Of a stretch of 31,480 nucleotides of DNA, positions 22,081 through 31,480 are shown one piece after another (positions within the stretch are counted from its first letter, which is position 1; each line of letters starts with the position of its first letter). Origin of the DNA: Chytridium lagenaria (lineage: Eukaryota > Chytridiomycota > Chytridiomycetes > Chytridiales > Chytridiaceae); assembly GCA_025449115.1 (NCBI GenBank), contig JAHLKC010000242.1, forward strand, positions 1 through 31,480. Direction: 5' to 3'. The notes beneath the pieces are model-generated. The model was not told the DNA's origin. It saw only the letters and a list, made by a program, of their open reading frames with translations, and did not search any database. The translations under genes and the position numbers were made by a program.

Positions 22081-25000
22081 ATGAGCCTCGACCAAGACGG
22101 CACAACATTAACCCAATCCCTCGTCCTCATCGTCAGCATCCTCGGCTGCGGAGTCGTCTCCATCTTTGTTTTCCCCCACATCCTCCCGTTCATCCGTCCA
22201 ACGAAAAGCAAGAAACGCGTAGCCGTGCCTGCCGCAACCTCGTCAACTTACATCACTACCGCTTCGTCACAACAAGCGCTTAAGGAGTTGTTGTCAGGGG
22301 AAGACACGGATACGTCTAAGAAGTCAAGGCGGAAGTCTGAGGTTAAAAAGAGACCGTCGAACAAGGATTTCAAGGCTTCGAAGCCTGTGACGCTTCCCGC
22401 TGTTCCTCCTACAAGGGAGGATGATGACGGAGTCGAGGCTGGCGGTGAATCTGTGGATGACTTGATCTTATTGAGCAAGTTATCTTCTGTCCCTCCTAAA
22501 CGCGTCTCTGTCAAGGCCGCTGCTTCGCCTGGCCGGTCATCGTCTTCCAAAAAGCCCGTCGCCGAAACCGCAGTAGAGCCAGAAGAAGCCACTGGCCGCA
22601 ATGTGGACGTAGTAGCTTCTGCTCAGAAGCCCGCGCACTTGGATAGGGCTGATAGCAAGCCTGTAAGTGACGGCGACAGTCTTCCACCGAGAATGCCGGA
22701 GAAGATTGTTTCGACAAAGGTTACCCCGCAGGAAGAAGTTGATGTCAAGAAGGTCAACGGGGTTGAGAAGACCACCCCAAAGCCTGCCCAGACCACTCGA
22801 GACCTTCCTTCTGCTCGTACGCCATCCCAGCCCCTGTTGCTGAGGTCTCATCCGACAAGCCTGCGCCTATGTCAACTGAGACCAAAGCTGCTGTCGCTGA
22901 TCTCCGCAAGAAGATTCAAACCTCGAGAACGCTTTGGCGCAGTCCCAAGACACCATCAAGAATGTTGAACTCCGCGCGATTGCTGCAGAGAAGAAGCGCG
23001 ACGAGCTTGCGGATTCCAACCGCACACTTGCTGGGTATGCTCAACGCTATACGGAGAAGATGGTGGATTCTGAACGTCAGGCTACTCAGTTTGAGGGCGA
23101 CGCCAAGGAAAACCGCCAAGCTTCGTAAAGACGTGGCGAGGCTTGGTGAAGAGCTCCGTGTCGCGCAGGATGCGTTGAGTGGAAGTGATAGACGGTTTGA
23201 GGAGTATGTGAAGGATATTGAGAGGAGACATCGGGAGAATGTTGAGGGGTTGATTAAGCAACACGCGACTGAGGTTGAGGAGGTTCGTGGGAGGCTTGAG
23301 AGGGAGGTTGAGGAGGGACGGAGGAGGGTTGGGGATGTGGCGAAGGAGGCGGATATGAGGGTGGCGAGTTTTGCGGTTTTGCGGATGAGAGACTTGCGAG
23401 GGTGAATGCTGAGTGGGAGAAGAAGGTGGAGGCTTTGAAGATTGATGGGCAGGCTTTAGGTGGCGTTAGGCGGAGGTACAGAGGTTAACGACGGAGCTTG
23501 AGAGTGCGTTGACTATTAGGGCGAGGGAGGCGCAGATCGGCGCTTCAGGGGGAGATGCTTGTGGAGAGGGATAGGAGGATTAAGGAGTTGACGAAGCCTG
23601 TTATTTCGCCTGAGGTGGAGAGGTGAAGAAGGAGCTGGAGAGTGCGTTGAGCATTCGAGCGAGGGAGGCGGTCATCTCTGCTTTGCAGGGGAAAATGATT
23701 GTCGATCGGGAAGCTAAGATTGAGGAGCTTACAAAAGCGGTTGATGGGGCTAAAAAGAACCCGGTTGTTGTCGCCAAAAGGCTTCACCCGATTCCGACGC
23801 TATTATCTCTGCTGAGGTTCTTGCTGGACAAAAACCACGCTATTCTCACCTTGCTGCAGCAGTTGAAGGATACGCCTCTGCAAAGCCAAAGGAATCTGCA
23901 ACTCGATCTATTCCTGACGGAAAAGCGAAAGCGTTGGAACAAAAGACTTTGCAGGTGCGGGACCTCTCGATGGCTTTGGAGGGGTACGCTCTGACTGTTG
24001 CAAGCTTGTCAGTTCAGTTGGAAGATGCTAAGCTGGCTGCCAGTAACGTCAAGAAGCTTACCGATAAGACCTATGAACAGGTGGTGATTGCGCCGTCGGG
24101 TGCTCCCGCTGTTCACGCTGCTTCGTTTGAGGCAGTTTCTGGCCTCACTGAGGCTCTGACTGCTATGGCTGCTCAAGTGGAGGGACTCCAATTGTCAGCC
24201 ATCTCGTCCAAGCCTGTCCTAACTTCTGCACCCATCCCATCTTCTACGCCCGTCCCATCTTCCACCGTCCTAAAGGCTCTCCCTAAACCCGTTTCTCAAC
24301 CAAAAGAAGTTGCAGTCGACCTACAAACGCTCCTGCTGTCGCCAGGATCGCGTTGGCGAGTGGTGCTGTCAAACTTCCTGTTGCTGCACCATTGCCTATT
24401 GCTACAACCTTGCCTTTGCACGATCCGTTCCTGCTGCACCCGTCTCGTCTGCCGCTGATATTGCTGCCTCTGAAACGCTTGCTGGGCTCCTTTCCACCGT
24501 CACGATGCTTGCAAATCAGGTAGAGGGGTTGCAGAAACGCCATGCTGAGCAGCCACGAAAGGTTGAGACACCAAAGGCAGTTGAGAAACCCGTTAAAGCC
24601 GTGACGCCAGTGTCGTCTGAGGCTGACGTTGCTAAGGCTGAGACGATTGCTGGACTTGTGTCTGTTGTCAAACAATTGGCGAGTGAGGTTGAAGGGTTCC
24701 GGAATCGTCCGGTTGAGCTGCCAAAGGCGATTGAGGAGGTGAAAGTTGTAGAGGCGAAGTCTTCTAGTGCTGATGTTGCTGCGGCTGAGACAGTTTCTGG
24801 ACTCCTCTCAGTTGTAACGCAGTTGGCGGGTGAGGTTGGGACTTTGCAGCTTCGAGGGGAGTTGCAGAAGGTCGTGAAGGCGCCTGTTGCTCCTGTGCTA
24901 AGGCGGCTCCTGCTGGGCCGTCTGCGGCTGAAAAGGATTTGATTAAGGCTGCAGAGGTTCAGCAGCTATGGCTTCTGGGGTTGTGAGGTGGTTGGCGGAT

Positions 25001-25668
25001 GAGGTTGAGACGTTGAGGATTCGTGAACAGGCACGTGGGTTGTGGAGGCTCCTGTGGTGAAGAAGGAAGTGGAGGTGAAGAAGGAGGTGGAGATTAAAAA
25101 GGAGGAGATCAAAAAGGAGGTCGTCGGTGTGCCTGGGAAGGCTATTGGACCTGCCGTTGCTATGCTGGCTTTGAAGTTTGGACCTATCACGGGTCCTGTC
25201 ACTACACCTGCTGCTCGGTCTGTGATGCCTGCTCCCGTCCCCGTTGACTTCCAAACCCGATGTATCTGTGGAGGCAGTCGAAGCCATTTCTGGTCAATCA
25301 AGGACTATCGCGTCCCTTGGTGAAGCCCTTGAAGCCTTCTACTCCGCCAAGCCTCCCACCGTGACGGCGGCAGCACCTGCTGTTAAGCCTGCACCCAAGT
25401 CCTTTACCTATGATGTCCCCGCTGGCGTTGTTGCGGGTCAGGCTAGCGTTATCACGTCCCTTGCGGCTGCTTTGGAGGGTGTGATGATTTCTGGCAGAAG
25501 AAGGACGAAGGGGAGGTGTTGGACAGGGTTAGGGAGATTTTGGGGAAGGGTGTTGCTTTGCCGAGGTGGGTTAAGCCGGGGAAGTTTGCGGGCTCGGAGG
25601 CTGTTGGGAAACTTGAGGAGGCCGTGAAAGGGTATGGGGTGAAGAGGGGAGAAAATTGGATGGTGTGA
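22081..25668 (+). CDS. Membrane-anchored coiled-coil protein with Ala/Val-rich helical repeats, frame-disrupted
   Basis: The ATG at 22081 has a strong context (GACCACCATGAGC). The N-terminus (SLVLIVSILGCGVVSIFVF, about residues 15-35) is one membrane helix followed by a basic Lys/Arg stretch. A Ser/Lys/Pro-rich segment leads to a long coiled coil (about 22880-23760) rich in Glu, Lys, Arg and Leu, containing a ~45-residue tandem duplication. From about 23940 come degenerate repeats with the core SGLLSVVTQLAxEVEGLQ, separated by Pro/Lys/Val-rich linkers, and a Glu/Lys block at 25045-25110. The C-terminus reads KKDEGEVLDRVREILGKG and ends at TGA 25666-25668. The layout recalls membrane-anchored scaffold proteins such as kinectin, but I recognise no homologue. 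Coding frame changes at least eight times (near 22830, 22920, 23110, 23385, 23620, 23790, 24430, 24900, 25040, 25240, 25490), often beside G or C runs, with no introns between. Confidence 0.65.
23495..23740 (+). repeat. Tandem duplication within the coiled coil
   Basis: Two adjacent copies of about 45 codons share ELESALxIRAREAxISALQG, xMxVxRxxxI and EELTK-like segments. The first copy spans about 23495-23600 and the second about 23632-23736. They diverge at scattered codons, so the duplication is not recent, and the first copy contains frame breaks. Confidence 0.75.
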
Positions 25669-26494
25669 ATTGAGTTGTTTGAACCTCACTTTTTGAATTT
25701 TCTTTCTGAAAGTTTCTGCTTTAAGTCCTTTCAGTTTATTTCTTTTTCCCTTTTTTTTTTTTTTTTTTTCCAAAGAAAAACCTCTTCCCAAAAACCTCTT
25801 TCCAATATTTGGAAATACGCTTGTTTTTTTCTGTCTTATTGGGTTCATGTCACCTTTTTCTTTTTCAGGTGGTTTGTAAAAATCAACCACCATACCCAAC
25901 CTGCGTCCTTTTTTTTCCTTATATTTTTTATATACGATGATGACTTTATTTGTTTTGGATACTAGGTTGTACCTTGGTCCTTGTTATTTCTTTTCTTTCT
26001 TTACTTTCGTGTTCTTTTGATGACCTCCTCCTCACAGCGTTTGCCAGTTGACAAACCTAGTTCATTATCTACTTGGTGACCTTTTTTTCACCGCTTTGGC
26101 TTCTCGTCGAACTTTTTCTTTCTGTCGTGGTTATTTTGTGAAGATGGATGAAAATAAATTGGAGGTGGTATATACAGTTTTTTGCATAAGTGGCATTTCT
26201 ATAATTTTACGGAGGGCGGACTCCATGTGCAAAGACATGACTGCTTGGCTTTCTATCTTCCTTGCTCGCCCGCTTTTTTGGACGTTGTGTTAGGCGGCTT
26301 CTTAAAACGTCCTGCATCAAGAAAAACAAAAATTGAAAATCCATTGGGATATCCGACCTCTATCCGACCCATTGTTGGTAAGGTTCATTAACGTCACGGT
26401 GTGTTTTTTTTTTTAAAAGTGGTGGATGTTAAAATAATGAGGATGTTTAGCTGTTTTCGCACCAAATGGACGGCACTTTTGAGGAAAGCAACAC
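25669..26494. other. Gene-poor region downstream of the coiled-coil gene
   Basis: It begins with a T-rich 3' flank including a run of 20 or more T at about 25750-25770. Open frames on the plus strand here are Phe/Leu-rich and low complexity. No domain, RNA gene or conserved motif was recognised. Confidence 0.4.
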
Positions 26495-26586
26495 TTAACA
26501 GAATCGGGCGCGAGGTATAATAAGATCCTTAGCAACTTCAACTATTTATGAAGGATCTTCTTATACCTCGCGCCCTTTCCTGTTAA
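26495..26586. repeat. Long near-perfect inverted repeat flanked by TTAA (MITE-like)
   Basis: Arm 1 (26506-26530) and arm 2 (26551-26575) are reverse complements over 25 bp with one mismatch, around a 20-nt spacer. Outside a short mismatched bulge, TTAACAG (26495-26501) pairs with CTGTTAA (26580-26586). The whole unit is 92 bp and could fold as one extended hairpin. TTAA at both ends is the target-site duplication used by piggyBac-type elements, so a miniature inverted-repeat element is possible. A hairpin RNA gene or a replication-generated palindrome are alternatives. No transposase is nearby. Confidence 0.8.
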
Positions 26587-28667
26587 CTCCCTAGTATATT
26601 AGCCACCTATTACCCCCCTCCCAAGCACCGAACTGAAGGTTAGGTGAGGCATTTTCAATCGTTGGCATCCATAACGGAACCGATCTATATCAAAGAGTTC
26701 CAGGTCTCCAGTCCCACGTAGGTAATTAACGGCGACCATCACAGATTCCATTCTTTATCCATTTTCCAATCTGTTGTTTTCTTTAGCCATTTATTTTTTG
26801 TTCATTCTGCTAAGCAAGCGGCGCTGAATGAGATTATGTCATTGCCATTAGGACATATAGATAAGAACTCTAGAAGTTCTAAAGAATACTACGGGGTTTT
26901 ATTATCAACCTTTTTACATTTCCTTAAAAGGGTTAACTTTTATTTACACAACGGTAAGCCCTTTCTTGGGGATGAAAGGAAAAAAAAAAAAAAAAGGTCA
27001 AATGATTTCCTCAAAACATATGTCAATGACGCGTGCCTTTCCACCCATCAACAACTCATGGACATCACATCATGGCTAGCAACAGGCGTCGCCTAGAAAG
27101 GGTCTGCGGTGACGGATCACGAGGTGGGGAAAACGGTGAAAGGGGCTGTATTTTTTATAAAAAACACAAAACAAAACAGAAGAGAAAAAAAAGCCGAAAT
27201 GCATGGATTAAACACGGAATTCGCAAAGGGCTGAGTGTTTTTTTTTTGTTTTCTTTTTGACGGCCTCTTCCCCCTTACATTAAAAAAACCGTGAAATGTC
27301 CCCTTCTTTTTTCAGACATATTTCCTTTTTGTTATTTTTCACGACTTGTTCTTTTTCTCTTGGCAGATAAGCGTGAGCCGAACAGCAATACAACCCCTGC
27401 CTCCTATCCTAAGGTTTCGACTCAGCCGGTGACGGTCAAACGGGTGGTGACCACTTTTGAGGGAAACCCCCAGATCCTTTGCATCACAATGCCCGGGCCC
27501 AAAAAAAAAAAACAAAAAAAAAAAAAGATAAAAGAAAGCCCCTGACAAGTTGAACTTGATCAGATTGGTTCAAGGGATGACTGCGTTTGAACGACGCAGA
27601 CTGCGTCTCTTCCAACGTTCCTGAAGTCGATGAAATAACGTAACCATCAGACGCAAAAAAAACATCACATGGAATCAGAACGTGGAAAAGAACAAGGATG
27701 TCTTGTGCAATGTTGGCCACTGATGAGGGGACTCGAGGGGACGTTGATAGGGCATCATGGAATGGTACGTAAAGTTTTTGTGGCAAAGTAACCATACAGT
27801 GTTTGAAAGGGTGTTATGGAAGTCTCAACAGAACATACAACGCTACGAGGCACCCGTGATACGTTTTCGTGGCCCTTACGCGCAGAAAAAAAAAAGTGAA
27901 AAGAAAAAGGGTTAAAAGAATGAGATGTGAATGAAAAAGGGTTAAAAGAGGTGAAAAAAGGTTTTGTTTGTTTTTTTAGCCTTTTGTTTTCGTAATGTCG
28001 AAAAAAGAAGTGGAAAAAGATCTCTACCACGTAAGCGCATGTCTATACTCACTATTTTTGACTGTATTCCCTTAAAGTGACGATGGATGTTCCTTCCACG
28101 TTATAACAAAAGCTCAGCCGATAACCTTTTCTCTAGACAATGTAACTGTGCCTATCATATCAGCCAAAAACAATTAAAGAATAAAGTAAAAAACCCTTGA
28201 CATATGTAAATATCAAACAATGATCCATGAATTTGAATCCTCTAGCAAAAGGTTTTCTTAGTTGACGGCGATATGAAAATAAGTCAAGTAAAGGATAAAC
28301 GCATCTTCATTATTCGCGATATTATTGTAAGAAGTAACGTAACCTCAACATCGAAAATATATGTATTCACAAGGGTACATTTCTTTACTGTCGCGTTTGG
28401 AAACATAAAAGCCCACCCTACAACCCGATTCACAGACAATCCATGTCTACTTTCAACCATAAAGTCAGCCGACCCGTATCAAGGTACAACCCACTGAAAA
28501 TATATCACCTCCATCGTACGGGCGACGACCTGGACATATGGTAAAATAGATGAAAGAGAGGATGGGGTTATTTTTTCTTACCCAGCATGACCCCTTACCG
28601 CATAACGCGTTTCCAGAAACCCCACCCCTAAAAAGATATCTATTAAAGTACATCCCCAAAACTCCGC
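26587..28667. other. Gene-poor region, possible minor ORF
   Basis: No convincing gene. Several homopolymer runs occur (A near 26980, A near 27500). A small plus-strand candidate at about 27072-27545 is described in the findings. The minus-strand frame 27484-27795 has no recognisable domain. Confidence 0.35.
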
Positions 28668-28729
28668 TTTCTCAAAGTAACAATAAGGAATGACTATCTT
28701 TCTCAGAGTAACAATAAGGAATGACTATT
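28668..28729 (+). repeat. Direct repeat of 31 bp, two adjacent copies
   Basis: Positions 28668-28698 and 28699-28729 each begin TTTCTC and contain GTAACAATAAGGAATGACTA. The copies differ at two bases. It is a simple local duplication. Confidence 0.9.
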
Positions 28730-29285
28730 TGAATAATAAAACATCAAAAAAAATAGCAGCACATTTAAATCATGGACACCACCCGTTCAACCCCCATCTC
28801 CCCAAACTTTCAAGTTCTAAACTCGTTGAAATTATCAATCCTCGACCCTGCAAGCGACATTCCAACAATTTTCTGTTATTAGAAAACAACCTTCCTTTCA
28901 GTTCGAAATTAGGCGACACCACCCTCCAAAAAACACCCCCTCATGCTCTCACAAAGAAAAGAGTGTTTACAACACGGCTCCTTTCAACAACATCACGGCT
29001 CCTTTCAGATCACAAAAAAACATGGGGTGGACGCAACTCTCACAACAACACGAGCCATAAAAAAAAACAAGGCGAACGTTGACACGAAAAAACATCCATC
29101 CTTCATCCCGTTCGCCATTTTTTAAAAGGTCGCTATTTCATCATAAACAAAAACATCCATCTCACCATAAAAAAAACTTCACAGCATAAAAACATACCCC
29201 CCAAAAATACAAAACAAGAACAAACAACATAACCAACCCCAAAAAAACGGGGTTCCCAAATAATCACTCTTCATCCTCAGCCCCA
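28730..29285. other. A/C-rich stretch before the satellite array
   Basis: The plus strand is strongly enriched in A and C. The resulting Lys/Asn/Thr-rich frames (28690-29125) are compositional. No gene was recognised. Confidence 0.4.
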
Positions 29286-29885
29286 CAAACCATATAACGA
29301 ACCATCAAAATAGCATCAACCAGGCCAACGGTGAACGTTCATGGTCATGGAACGCGCACGCCAAAGTCCCCACAAAAAACAACATAAACCCTACAACGAA
29401 CCATCAAAAAAAGCATCAACCAGGCCAACGGTGAACGTTCATGGTCATGGAACGCGCACGCCAAAGTCCCACAAAAAGAACATAAACCATACAACGAACC
29501 CTCAAAAAAAGCATCAACCAGGCCAACGGTGAACATTCATGGTCATGGAACGCGCACGCCAAAGTCCCCACAAAAAAAGAACATAAACCCTACAACGAAC
29601 CATCAAAAAAAGCATCAACCAGGCCAACGGTGAACGTTCATGGTCATGGAACGCGCACGCCAAAGTCCCCACAAAAAAGAACATAAACCATACAACGAAC
29701 CCTCAAAAAAAGCATCAACCAGGCCAACGGTGAACGTTCATGGTCATGGAACGCGCACGCCAAAGTCCCCACAAAAAAGAAAATAAACCCTACAACGAAC
29801 CATCAAAAAAAGCATCAACCAGGCCAACGGTGAACGTTCATGGTCATGGAACGCGCACGCCAAAGTCCTCACAAAAAACAACATA
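29286..29885. repeat. Six-copy ~100-bp tandem satellite with alternating variants
   Basis: The motif ATGGTCATGGAACGCGCACG begins at 29341, 29441, 29539, 29640, 29740 and 29840, giving a period of 98-101 bp. The unit also holds GCATCAACCAGGCCAACGGT, the palindrome GAACGTTC (mutated once) and an A-rich spacer. Spacer variants alternate: CCCTACAACG...CCATC, then CCATACAACG...CCCTC, and so on through five spacers, so the array is built from ~200-bp dimers. Copies are nearly identical, implying recent expansion or ongoing homogenisation. Both edges are degenerate. The open frames inside it come from the periodicity and are not considered genes. Confidence 0.95.
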
Positions 29886-30503
29886 CAACAAACCCCTCTT
29901 CCAAAAAATACGAAACCTTAAATATTCCACAACACCATACGACACACGTAAAATTCCTTTTACCATTTCTATTCATTTTTTTAGCAGACAAAAACAACAA
30001 CATTCCAGAAATAAAAAAACGCAGTGAAGAAACCCAGAAACAAAAAAAAAAAAAATGGGGATGGATATACGTAAACAAACAAACAAAAACATAAAAACGA
30101 ACAATGTTAAAATAAAAGGAAGCGCGCGTACTGAGAAAACAATAGGAAAAAAAAATGGAACAAACAGTCTACGAAAAAAAAAAAGTGACGGAAAAAGATA
30201 ATTTGCATATTTTGGTTTTAGTTTCACGTAAAAAAAAAAAGAAAGAGATAGTTATAGGGGCACGCACATCCCCACCCCCCCAAAAAAAAACAAAACGTCA
30301 TAAAAAAAGTGAAAGCGAGACAAAAAAGAACGAAAAAAACAGTAGAGTCGGTTGTTCTCGAAACCAGCCGAGACAAAAAAAAAACAACAAACAAAAACAA
30401 GATTCTCCACCCAAAAAAAACAAGAAAAGAAACGAAAAAACCCATCACACATTACATAAAAATCAAGCCTCAACCCCATCCTCCCCGTCCTTCTTTACCT
30501 TTT
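29886..30503. other. A-rich low-complexity region after the satellite
   Basis: Very A-rich on the plus strand, with many runs of eight or more A interrupted by C, G or short motifs. It adjoins the 3' end of the zinc-finger gene. Lys-rich plus-strand frames and Phe-rich minus-strand frames here are compositional artefacts. Confidence 0.5.
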
Positions 30504-31480
30504 TCACCTTCTTCTCAGCCCCCCCTTCCTTCCTCGCCCTTCCCCTCCGTCCCATCTCAGCCCCACAGGACTCCCACACCCCCCAACCCTCACATGTCTC
30601 GAAATCGCATCTTTCCTTTTAAACTTCCTCCCACACCCACAAGCAAACGGGTACTCATCCCACGCAAGATGCGTGGCCATATGTCGTTCAAGGTCCTGGG
30701 ATCGCATAAACAAGTTCCCGCACGTATCGCAACGGTGGGTGCGACGGAGGGCGTGGATCTTGCGGTGGGATCGGTACGAGGCGTAGGTGGGGAAGAGCTT
30801 GTGGCAGTCGGGGTGGACGCAGGGGAAGGGGGGTGTGGTGGTGGGTGTTGGGGAGGTGGAGGAGGGGAGAACGGGCGGTGAGGGGGAGTCTTTTTGAGTT
30901 TTTTGTTGGAAGGGGTGGTGTGGTTGGGAGGTCGCGTTTTAAGGAGGGACGAGGGATGACGCGGCTGATGAGGGAGGGGTGAGACGTTTTGCGGGGATGC
31001 CAGTGGCGGTGATGGTAGATGTTGTGGTGGCGGTGTGGTCTTCCTCATCTTCGTCGTCTTCATCATCATCGTCTTCATGCTCCGATCTGAGTTGTGCGTC
31101 ATCGTCCTCGTCATCATCCGAGTCGTTGTTGTGAACGAGGAGGGGTTGGGCAGAACGATTGAGGAAGGGTGGACAAGGACGACCCCTCGGAAATAGCGTC
31201 ACACAGGGGTTGTTGAGGAGGAGATGAGGTTGCGCCAAAAACAATGGGGTTGGTTGTGGCAACGGGGCTGGCGCAAAAGGAAGGAGATGGTGTGCGGAAG
31301 GTGAAGAGGTGGTGGTGGCTGGGTTGAGGTGGTGGGGTCAAGGAGGGTAGGGTGGATAGAGTGGAGAGGGAAGAGGTGAGAGATTGCGAAGGAGTGGCTA
31401 GCGGTGGGTGGACGAGACGGGGAGATTAACGATTTGATGGTGCGGACTGTGGTGGTATGTGAGATGTGCGACTGATGGTT
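30504..31480 (-). CDS. C2H2 zinc-finger transcription factor, 3' part, runs off right edge
   Basis: Three fingers lie near the C-terminus (about 30590-30825). Finger 1 is CVHPDCHKLFPTYASYRSH then RKIH (C-x4-C-x12-H-x3-H). Finger 2 is CDTCGNLFMRSQDLERHMATH (C-x2-C-x12-H-x3-H). Finger 3, CGCGRKFKRKDAISRHVRVGGC, has the variant spacing C-x-C-x12-H-x5-C that is common for the last finger of fungal regulators. Upstream lies a Pro/Thr/Ser-rich part and a strongly acidic block (about 31030-31130, DSDDDEDDD), which may be an activation region. A TAA at 30941-30939 interrupts the frame that links the acidic region to the fingers, and the best frame changes again near 31140-31200. An unrecognised intron or indels would explain this. 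The N-terminus is outside the window, and the target genes cannot be inferred. Confidence 0.7.

Noticed and set aside
27484..27795. 103-aa minus-strand frame ending in a Phe run
   Set aside because: No domain; the tail is a translated homopolymer and no promoter or intron evidence supports it.
28215..28260. tRNA-like B-box sequence (TTTGAATCC)
   Set aside because: No matching A box, acceptor stem or cloverleaf could be drawn around it.
29286..29885. CRISPR array
   Set aside because: The repeats are ~100 bp with no unique spacers, and the window is eukaryotic.
29341..29886. Repeated 63-95 aa reading frames beginning MVMERARQSPHKK
   Set aside because: They are produced by the ~100-bp satellite period; period changes of 98-101 bp shift the frame, so no constrained protein is encoded.

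Overview
The window looks like nuclear DNA of a filamentous or zoosporic fungus, most likely an early-diverging one such as a chytrid (inference). The genes are interrupted by GT-AG introns, mostly about 35 to 120 nt. There are no operons or ribosome-binding sites. The protein set is fungal: a GATA factor with an 18-residue finger loop, a STE7-type MAP kinase kinase, a GRAM protein, a DUF1640 (MCUR1/Fmp32) mitochondrial protein, a DUF962 protein, a secreted lytic polysaccharide monooxygenase (LPMO) with CBM19-like modules, and a C2H2 factor. An exostosin-type (GT64) domain is rare in Dikarya and points away from them. No rRNA, tRNA or CRISPR array was recognised.

Layout. From 1 to 15165 all recognised genes lie on the minus strand: the 5' end of a DUF962 gene cut by the left edge; a GATA factor (about 609-2843); a four-exon LPMO with two chitin-binding-like modules (4103-5642); an N-myristoylated histidine-rich protein (6416-7702); a GRAM-domain, tail-anchored protein (8384-11298); a DUF1640 protein (11809-13352); and a MAP2K (13919-15165). 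A 1.7 kb divergent intergenic region follows. Two plus-strand genes come next: a very large type II membrane glycosyltransferase with three GT-like domains ending in an exostosin GT64 domain (16910-21076), and a membrane-anchored coiled-coil/repeat protein (22081-25668). From 25669 to about 30500 there is no convincing gene. That stretch holds a 25-bp-arm hairpin flanked by TTAA (MITE-like), a 31-bp duplication, A-rich low-complexity DNA and a six-copy ~100-bp satellite whose copies alternate between two variants. A C2H2 zinc-finger gene runs off the right edge on the minus strand.

The histidine-rich, GRAM, MAP2K and LPMO genes join cleanly, with every splice junction in phase. The GATA, DUF1640, three-domain glycosyltransferase, coiled-coil and zinc-finger genes instead show repeated one-base frame changes or isolated stops, with no intron between recognisable pieces. 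Uncorrected short indels in the assembly are the simplest explanation, but decay of individual genes cannot be excluded from sequence alone.

Themes: cell surface and carbohydrate (LPMO, multi-domain glycosyltransferase), membrane contact and tethering (GRAM protein, myristoylated His-rich protein, coiled-coil protein), signalling (MAP2K) and transcription (GATA, C2H2). They are independent eukaryotic transcription units; nothing in the sequence links them into one pathway. The most unusual items are the three-domain glycosyltransferase, the His-rich lipid-anchored protein, the novel helical repeat family, the compact LPMO and the two satellite-like structures.
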